DNA from: Hymenobacter algoricola
GTDB taxonomy: Bacteria > Bacteroidota > Bacteroidia > Cytophagales > Hymenobacteraceae
DNA length: 64,000 nt
Direction of reading: 5' to 3'
NCBI RefSeq assembly: GCF_039539525.1
Contig: NZ_BAABDH010000012.1
Coordinates: 62,001 to 126,000, forward strand
Shown: piece after piece, positions 58,693-64,000 of the stretch
How the letters are laid out: the number at the start of each line of letters is the position of its first letter
How positions within the stretch are numbered: the first letter of the stretch is position 1
The notes under the pieces: generated by a model
The model's database searches: none
The model's input: only the letters and a program-made list of their open reading frames with translations
What the model was told of the DNA's origin: nothing
Made by a program: the position numbers and the translations under genes

Positions 58693-59856
58693 ATGCGCTG
58701 CTTGTTTCTTGCCTTCCTGCTACCGGGCCTGCTGACCTTGCTGACGCTGAGAGCCGGCCAGGCTCAGTCCCCGCGCTTTCCGGGCCAGGGCCGTACGCCC
58801 GTGCGCCCCTCCTACCCGTCCGAAACCCTGGTGGAGCCCCAGTTCCTGACCCGCATAACCATCGGCCCCACCGTGCCCGGGGGGCACGACGCGGATGGCT
58901 CCATTGCCGCGGAGCCCGACTCCAGCCAGCGCCGGCAGTACGCCCGCCACCGGGTGCGCGCCGTGCTGAAGGTGCGCCTCAACCGCCGGGGCGAAGGGCA
59001 GGACACCGTCGAAACCCAGACCATCGACCGGCAGGGCCGCCGCACCGCGACGGGCCCGCGGCGGCGCGAGTGGAGCTACAATGCCCAGGGCCAGTGCACG
59101 GCCCTGGTCGAGTACCCCGCCGCCGACCGGCCCCACACCCTCATTACCACCTACAACCCCACCCTGCGCCGGGGCCGGCAGGAAGTGCTCCAACCCAGCG
59201 GCACCCGCACCGTAGTCAGCGAAAAGCAGCTCTACCAGAGTGCCGACACCCTGCTCACCGAAGTGGTAGGCCACAGCCTGGCCGTGGGCCGCTACCTGTA
59301 CCCGGCCTACTACCAGCGCAGCATCCGCCTGCGCCCCCACCCCGACACGGTGCTGACCCTGACCGGCTTCTATGGCCCCGACCACCAGCTCACCGGCTCC
59401 CGGGCCGACTACTGGCTGTACCGCCGCGGACACCTTACCGAAAGCGGCCGGCTGGAGCTGGGCCGGGCCGCTAAAGCCCAGCACCTGAAGCTGCCGCCCG
59501 GCCAGACCGTGCCCCTGCTCACCTACCCACAGGCGCTGGCGGCCCTGCGCCGGGGCCAGGGCCTGCAGCCCCAGCGCCGGCTCAGCTACGATGCCCGCCA
59601 GCAGCTGACCCGCCAGGAAATCACGGTGCCCCTCAATCAGCCGGGCCAAGTAGCTCAGAACGTGATGCGCTACACTTACAACAGCCTGGGCCAGCTTATC
59701 GGCCGCGAAGCCAGCTTCTCTTCCATCCGTGCCGCCACCCAGGCGGCCTACACGGTATTTTCGTACGCACCCACCGGCCTGCTGCTGGGCGAAACCTCCG
59801 ACGCCCGCAGCAGCAAGCCCGTGTTTTACCGCTACCTCTACCAGTACTACGACTAG
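58693..59856 (+). CDS. Secreted YD-repeat-like protein of unknown function
   Basis: A 387-residue protein with a signal peptide (LFLAFLLPGLLTLLTLRAGQA). It is Arg- and Tyr-rich and shows scattered YD-like units: EWSYNAQGQCTALVEYP, LSYDARQQLTRQE, MRYTYNSLGQLIGREAS, VFSYAPTGLLLGETSD. Such units form beta-rich hairpins in Rhs and related proteins. There is no toxin or core domain, so this is not an Rhs protein. TACCTTTT at 58663-58670 may be the -7 box. Confidence 0.7.
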   Translation: MRCLFLAFLLPGLLTLLTLRAGQAQSPRFPGQGRTPVRPSYPSETLVEPQFLTRITIGPTVPGGHDADGSIAAEPDSSQRRQYARHRVRAVLKVRLNRRGEGQDTVETQTIDRQGRRTATGPRRREWSYNAQGQCTALVEYPAADRPHTLITTYNPTLRRGRQEVLQPSGTRTVVSEKQLYQSADTLLTEVVGHSLAVGRYLYPAYYQRSIRLRPHPDTVLTLTGFYGPDHQLTGSRADYWLYRRGHLTESGRLELGRAAKAQHLKLPPGQTVPLLTYPQALAALRRGQGLQPQRRLSYDARQQLTRQEITVPLNQPGQVAQNVMRYTYNSLGQLIGREASFSSIRAATQAAYTVFSYAPTGLLLGETSDARSSKPVFYRYLYQYYD

Positions 59857-59888
59857 CCGGGTGTCCTGAGCCGCAAGTCTTTATTCGC

Positions 59889-59923
59889 AAAAAGGCCCAC
59901 CCGGGATTCCGGATGGGCCTTTC
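59889..59923 (+). terminator. Terminator after the YD-like gene
   Basis: Stem AAAAGGCCCACCCGG/CCGGATGGGCCTTT with one mismatch and a TTTC ending. It could serve both strands. Confidence 0.85.
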
Positions 59924-59949
59924 TTGTTCGGCGCAGCGCCTCGCGGCGG

Positions 59950-62295
59950 CTAGTTCTTCAGCAGCTTGCGCGTCACGGCCTGGGCACCCTCGCCGATGGT
60001 GAGCAGGTAGAGGCCGGCGGGCAGCCCACGCAGGCTCAGCTGCCCGGCCGCCGTAAGCCGGGTAGCCAGCCGCACCCGGCCGGTCAGGTCGCGCACCTGG
60101 GCGGCGGGCCGGGACGCCACGCCGGCGGGCAGCGTCACGGTTACCAGCTCCCGGGCGGGGTTGGGGTACACCGTCAGGCCGGCCAGGGCACTTTCGGCCT
60201 GGCTGGCGGTGCCGATGCCGACCACAAAGTCTGCGCTGCTGCTGACCGAGTTCTGCGGCATGAGCAGAGTGATGACGCCCGTGGTGGCCCCCGCCGGCAC
60301 AATAGCCGTGACCTGGGTAGGGCTGACGACGTTGAAGGAGGCCACAGCTCCGTTGAACCGCACCTGATTGGTAGTGCCCAGGTTGGCGCCGGTGATGGTG
60401 ACCAGGGTGCCGACCGGGCCGGTAGTGGGCGAGAAGCTGGCAATGGCCGGGGCCGGGGCGGCCGTCACGTAGAAGTTGAACACGGCCGACGTGCCGCCAC
60501 CCGGGGCGGGGTTGGTTACGGTCACCGGATAGGTGCCCGTCACGGCGCCCGGCGGCAGGTCTACCGACAGCCGGGTAGGCGACAGGTAAGTGGTCATGCT
60601 TACCGGGGCCGCGGACATTACCCGCGACGTGGGCACGAAGCCCGTGCCGTTGACGAGCAGCGTGAAGGCGCCCATGCCCGGGGGTACCGAGCCCGGCTGC
60701 AGGCCGGTGATAACCGGCAGGGGCGTGGCGGGGTTGCCCGTCACCACCAGATCGGTGGCGCTGAGGGCCTGGCCGCCGGAGGTGAAGATGGCAATACGGC
60801 CGGTGGAAGAGCTGCTGGTGACTACAAAGCTGAGCTGGGTGGAGCTAAGCACGGCATAGTTGCCGACCGGCACCTGGTTCAGCTCTACCTCAAATACGTT
60901 GGTGAAGTTGGTGCCCGTAACGGTAACGAGCGTGCCGGCCACGGCGCTGGCCGGCGTGAAGCTGGTGATGGTAGGCTGGGGCGCGGGCGTCACGATGAAG
61001 TTGAACGGGGCCGAGGAGCCCCCGCCCGGGGCCGGGTTCGTCACGACGACCGGATACGTGCCCTCGACGGCCCCCGCGGGCAGCTGGACGCTGAGCTGGG
61101 TGGCGGAGAGGTAGGTGATGGGCAGCGCGAAACCGTTGAAGGTGACCGTGGAGAAGGGCAGGTAGCCCGTACCCGTAAGGATGAGCGTAAACGCCCCCGC
61201 CCCGTCCATCACCGAGGGCGGCGACAGGCTGGTGATGGTCGGAAGTGGGTTCACGGGGTTGCCGCTCACCACTAGGGTGGTGGCGCTGGTGGCCGTGCCG
61301 CCGGGGGTGATGACGGCAATGCGGCCGGTAGAGGCGCTGCTCGACACGACAAACGTGAGCTGGTTGGCGCTCAGCAGCGTGAAGCTGCCCACCGTCACGC
61401 CGTTGAGCAGCACGCTGCTGGCGCCGGCGAAGTTGGTGCCCGTGACGGTGACCAGCGTGCCGGCCACGGCGCTGGCCGGCGTGAAGCCGCTAATGGTGGG
61501 AGCCGGGCCGGTGGTGGCCATCACGAAGAAGTTGAAGGGGGCCGAGGTGCCGCCGCCCGGGGCGGGGTTGGTTACCCTCACCGGGTAGGTGCCGATAACG
61601 GCGCCCGGGGGCAGCTCGACGCGGAGCTGGGTAGCCGACAGGTACGTCGTCATGCTCACCGGCGCCGTAGACGACACCACGGAGGCAGGCACGAAGCCCG
61701 TGCCGTTGACGACCAGCGTAAAGGCCCCCACGCCCGGCTGCACCGACGGCGGCGAGAGGCTGGTGATGACCGGCACCGGGTTGGTCGGGTTGCCCTGGGT
61801 GATGGTGTAGGGCCCCGGGCTGAAGGCCGTGCCACCCGGACTCACGACCCCGATCAGACCGCTGGTGGCCCCTACGGGCACCACGAACACAATCTGAATG
61901 TCGCTGACTATCGTGAAGCTGGGCAGCGCGGCCCCGTTCAGCGTCAGGCTGGTGGCGCCGATAAAGCCGCTGCCCAGCACCGTCACGACCGTGCCGGCCG
62001 GGCCGCTGGTGGGCGAGAAGCTGCTGACAACGGGCGCGGCCAGCCCGGCCGGCGCGGAAACCCGGGCCGGGGCGGCCGGCCAGGGCTGGCCGACGGGCAC
62101 GACAGTGGACGCGGGCCGGGCCGCCGATGACCAGGTGCCGGGCCAGCCCGGAGCGGCCGTAGCCGCCGACTGCGCCGCCGCTACCGGGGGCAGCAGGTGC
62201 CCGAGCAGCACCAGCAGCAGGGCCAGCAGCGCCCGGAAGCTCCCGGCCCGGGGGCGGGCCGCTACGGGGGGAGAGATGGTAGAAACAGTAATCAT
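59950..62295 (-). CDS. Seven-unit IPT/TIG surface protein with T9SS C-terminal sorting domain
   Basis: A 781-residue exported protein. A signal peptide ends near LPPVAAAQS. Seven IPT/TIG immunoglobulin-like units of about 85-90 residues follow, alternating two subtypes. Odd units open with patterns such as FSPTSGPAGTVVTVLGSGF or FTPASAVAGTLVTVTGTNF. Even units carry a PGVGAFTLVVNGTGFVP-like segment and end with VTNPAPGGG and SAPFNF. The C-terminus (LTVYPNPARELVTVTLP, RGLPAGLYLLTIGEGAQAVT, RKLLKN) is a type A T9SS sorting signal, so it is probably secreted or anchored on the cell surface. ATG 62295 is chosen. A TATCTTTG box lies upstream on the minus strand (62383-62390). Confidence 0.9.
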   Translation of the reverse strand: MITVSTISPPVAARPRAGSFRALLALLLVLLGHLLPPVAAAQSAATAAPGWPGTWSSAARPASTVVPVGQPWPAAPARVSAPAGLAAPVVSSFSPTSGPAGTVVTVLGSGFIGATSLTLNGAALPSFTIVSDIQIVFVVPVGATSGLIGVVSPGGTAFSPGPYTITQGNPTNPVPVITSLSPPSVQPGVGAFTLVVNGTGFVPASVVSSTAPVSMTTYLSATQLRVELPPGAVIGTYPVRVTNPAPGGGTSAPFNFFVMATTGPAPTISGFTPASAVAGTLVTVTGTNFAGASSVLLNGVTVGSFTLLSANQLTFVVSSSASTGRIAVITPGGTATSATTLVVSGNPVNPLPTITSLSPPSVMDGAGAFTLILTGTGYLPFSTVTFNGFALPITYLSATQLSVQLPAGAVEGTYPVVVTNPAPGGGSSAPFNFIVTPAPQPTITSFTPASAVAGTLVTVTGTNFTNVFEVELNQVPVGNYAVLSSTQLSFVVTSSSSTGRIAIFTSGGQALSATDLVVTGNPATPLPVITGLQPGSVPPGMGAFTLLVNGTGFVPTSRVMSAAPVSMTTYLSPTRLSVDLPPGAVTGTYPVTVTNPAPGGGTSAVFNFYVTAAPAPAIASFSPTTGPVGTLVTITGANLGTTNQVRFNGAVASFNVVSPTQVTAIVPAGATTGVITLLMPQNSVSSSADFVVGIGTASQAESALAGLTVYPNPARELVTVTLPAGVASRPAAQVRDLTGRVRLATRLTAAGQLSLRGLPAGLYLLTIGEGAQAVTRKLLKN

Positions 62296-62531
62296 ACGGG
62301 TAGGGAAAAGGGAGTAAGGAAAGCTAACTGACAACGAAAAACGCGGTTACGGCCGACAGTACTGCCCGCCCGGCCCGGGCTTCAAAGATACTTTTGCCCC
62401 GCGCAAATCATAGCTACCGGGGGTGGGAGAGTTGAAGCCCTGCGGCCCCGGTTTCGGGCAGCGGCCCCGGGCGGCGGACCGGCCCTTCCCGACGGGCGTA
62501 CAGCCAGCAGATGCCGAAACGCCCGCAGCCG
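62296..62531. other. Intergenic region upstream of the IPT/TIG gene
   Basis: I see no gene here. It contains the TATCTTTG -7 box for the minus-strand IPT/TIG gene (62383-62390) and GC-rich sequence without clear structure. Confidence 0.45.
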
Positions 62532-62560
62532 TTGCATTCCCCGCATCCGGCGGTATCTTG
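62532..62560 (+). promoter_or_regulatory. Promoter of lipoprotein copy 1
   Basis: TTG at 62532-62534, 19 bases, TATCTTG at 62554-62560. The following CTTTACCGCT continues a sequence almost identical to the promoter of copy 2. Confidence 0.7.
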
Positions 62561-62640
62561 CTTTACCGCTACGCCTTATTTCGCCGCCGGCCCCGTCGCC
62601 GGCGTTTAATTTCGCTACCCCTATCCCCTACGCTCCGTCT

Positions 62641-63183
62641 ATGAAACGCTACCTCCTCTACGCGGCCCTGCTGCTGCTTACCCAGTGCAGCAAATGCAAA
62701 CAAGACGACCCCACGCCCGAAGACCAGCTGCCGCCCGCGACCCAGACCGGGGCCAATACCTTCGGCTGCCTCGTCAACGGGCAGGTGTATACACCTAGCG
62801 GCTATAATGGCACTAGCAACTATGCTGTACTCTATGATCCAGCATATAATGGCGGCAGCTTGGATGTAATGGTATACCGTTATCCTAGCAAAAGCGCTGA
62901 CGCGCAGTACCTGAGTTTTGGAGGCGTCTCTGTGGCTTCGAATGGTATATATCTATTCAAGTCATCAACTAACCTAGCCGCCAGGTTTAGTGATGCAGCG
63001 AGACAAAAAGGGTGTACTCGTTATGCCAGTGATGACGGTACCACATCCTGTATGGGCCAATTTACCATCACGCGCTTGGACTTAGCAGCGGGCATCATCT
63101 CGGGCACGTTTGAGTTCACGCTCGCCAAGCTAGGCTGCGACACGATCCGCGTCACGCAGGGGCGCTTCGACAAAAAGCTTTAA
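62641..63183 (+). CDS. Lipoprotein of a tandem family, copy 1
   Basis: A 180-residue lipoprotein with lipobox LLLTQC (Cys16) and a Cys-Lys-Gln-Asp-rich leader (SKCKQDDPTPED). The middle (GYNGTSNYAVLYDPAYNGGS and onward) is AT-richer than the ends. The C-terminus (FTITRLDLAAGIISGTFEFTLAK) resembles a family of Bacteroidota lipoproteins with a conserved 'GxFxF' ending. I do not assign a function. Copy 2 at 63541 shares the first 28 residues almost exactly at DNA level. Confidence 0.75.
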   Translation: MKRYLLYAALLLLTQCSKCKQDDPTPEDQLPPATQTGANTFGCLVNGQVYTPSGYNGTSNYAVLYDPAYNGGSLDVMVYRYPSKSADAQYLSFGGVSVASNGIYLFKSSTNLAARFSDAARQKGCTRYASDDGTTSCMGQFTITRLDLAAGIISGTFEFTLAKLGCDTIRVTQGRFDKKL

Positions 63184-63215
63184 GCAGCCCATCGTCCCCT
63201 TTATCACTTGTTCGT

Positions 63216-63368
63216 ATGAAAACACTTACTCTGCTGCTGTTTACCTGGCTGGGCTGCGCGGCCTCCCTCCACGCTCAGCAAGCCCCGCCGCCCGACTCGC
63301 TGCGCCAGCACCTGGATTACCTGTTCACCTCGCTCGATAAAGCCCCGCTACCCCTGCTGCGGGCATAG
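63216..63368 (+). pseudogene. Truncated N-terminal fragment of a larger secreted protein
   Basis: A 50-codon frame: signal peptide MKTLTLLLFTWLGCAASLHA, then QQAPPPDSLRQHLDYLFTSL and DKAPLPLLRA, stop TAG. The LDYLF-x-SLDK-(x)-P pattern is, from memory, typical of the first residues after the signal peptide in large Bacteroidota exported proteins. Here the frame ends abruptly. It sits between the two lipoprotein paralogues, so it looks like a remnant left by recombination between them. A genuine small secreted protein cannot be excluded. Confidence 0.6.
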
Positions 63369-63392
63369 CAGTATCATAATATACCGGCCGAG

Positions 63393-63421
63393 TTGTCTTG
63401 TTTGGGGGTATGCCTATCTTG
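63393..63421 (+). promoter_or_regulatory. Promoter of lipoprotein copy 2
   Basis: TTG at 63393-63395, 19 bases, TATCTTG at 63415-63421. The 17-base block TATCTTGCTCTACCGCT matches the copy 1 promoter with one change. Confidence 0.7.
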
Positions 63422-63540
63422 CTCTACCGCTCCGTTATTCTACCACCACACCGCTTGCCAACTGCTCCACGCTTCCATCCCTGACCGGGCGGGCGTCGCC
63501 GTTGGCATGTTGCTTTTCCACCCCTTATTCAGTGCCTGCT

Positions 63541-64000
63541 ATGAAATCTAAATTCTTCCTCTACGCGGCCCTGCTGCTGCTCACCCAGTGCAGCAAATGC
63601 AAGCAGGACGACCCCACGCCCAAGGACCCCGCACCCACGCTGCCAGCCGAAACCAGGACCGGTGCCCGCACGCTGGGCTTTCGCCTGAATGGGGAGGTCT
63701 GGCTGCCGGCGGGCGGCACGTTCGGCAGCGGTAATCTGTCGGCCGAGCTGAATCAAGGCACATTATTGATCAATACCAGACGTAGTGTTTTTGAAGTATC
63801 CCAATACATTAATCTGCGCTTGACGGACGTGTACAACAACACGCATTTCGTTTTGGACAGCCCTACTACCGTGGCCACTGGTAATTATATTCGATTTGCT
63901 GACCATAATTCGAGTTGCGAATACGAAAGCAATAGTGGGCCCGCGGGCACGGTCGACATCACCCGGCTGGATCCGGTGGCACGCATCGTTTCGGGCCGCT
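63541..64000 (+). CDS. Lipoprotein of a tandem family, copy 2 (partial)
   Basis: The first 153 codons are visible; the frame runs off the right edge. The leader (KSKFFLYAALLLLTQCSKCK, lipobox Cys) and QDDPTP are nearly identical to copy 1. The core after about residue 50 is different (FGSGNLSAELNQGTLLINTR, YNNTHFVLDSPTTVATGNY). The visible end returns to the family pattern (VDITRLDPVARIVSGR). The AT-rich middle again stands out against the GC-rich ends. It is probably an outer-membrane lipoprotein of unknown function. Confidence 0.75.
   Translation, partial: MKSKFFLYAALLLLTQCSKCKQDDPTPKDPAPTLPAETRTGARTLGFRLNGEVWLPAGGTFGSGNLSAELNQGTLLINTRRSVFEVSQYINLRLTDVYNNTHFVLDSPTTVATGNYIRFADHNSSCEYESNSGPAGTVDITRLDPVARIVSGR

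Noticed and set aside
62800..63060. AT-rich core of lipoprotein copy 1 as recent foreign DNA
   Set aside because: Composition is lower in GC than the flanks, but the reading frame and family ending are intact, and copy 2 shows the same pattern. Cassette-type variation fits better than simple transfer.

Overview
The window is GC-rich DNA that reads like a chromosome segment of a Cytophagales bacterium close to Hymenobacter (Bacteroidota). Four things suggest this: Bacteroidota-type promoters (a TTG/TTTG box about 19-21 bases upstream of a TAnnTTTG-like box), a TonB-dependent receptor with an N-terminal carboxypeptidase-regulatory domain, a protein with a type IX secretion C-terminal tail, and tandem ferritin-like 'desiccation-related' genes. 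I see no rRNA, tRNA, CRISPR array, insertion sequence or prophage. The genus is an inference; no 16S gene is present.

Layout. 1-5 kb: the start of a BatD-like gene, then four ferritin-like genes arranged as a duplicated pair, then a 62-residue gene with a clear promoter. 5-7 kb: queG and ruvB on the minus strand. 7-11 kb: a run of poorly characterised genes (two distant paralogues, a HIRAN protein, a DUF4268 protein). It ends in a striking 11-unit array with an exact 21-bp period, directly upstream of a small winged-helix-like protein. 11.6-15 kb: acyl-CoA dehydrogenase and an APC permease with a soluble tail. 15-20.4 kb: a thiamine-related region with a TPP riboswitch in front of a TonB receptor, plus a nearby translationally coupled pnuC and NadR-like kinase pair. 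20.5-27 kb: rhodanese, hrpB, DUF2490, a short-chain dehydrogenase, guaB. 27.5-30.4 kb: a partner-switching operon (SpoIIE-type phosphatase, STAS protein, RsbW-like kinase). 30.5-36.8 kb: two periplasmic parvulin isomerases, MoxR, a hypothetical gene, a GNAT acetyltransferase. 38-43 kb: recA, DUF3108, a response regulator and histidine kinase pair, an RluA-type pseudouridine synthase. 43.5-46.2 kb: rplM-rpsI-rpsB-tsf. 46.3-51 kb: small and hypothetical genes and a YeiH-type transporter. 51.5-58.2 kb: LysR, S9 peptidase, di-haem peroxidase, PhoX-like lipoprotein. 58.5-64 kb: a microprotein candidate, a YD-like secreted protein, a seven-unit IPT/TIG surface protein, and tandem lipoproteins flanking a truncated secreted-protein fragment.

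Non-coding structure is unusually rich. Besides many intrinsic terminators there are four long intergenic inverted repeats whose arms are built from repeated short words (5.9, 35.6, 45.3 and 52.4 kb), a nested inverted-repeat element at 51.2-51.5 kb, a perfect 31-bp hairpin at 24.5 kb and the 21-bp phased array at 10.3-10.6 kb. Several apparent TTG start codons lie inside TAnnTTTG promoter boxes, so I moved those gene starts downstream.
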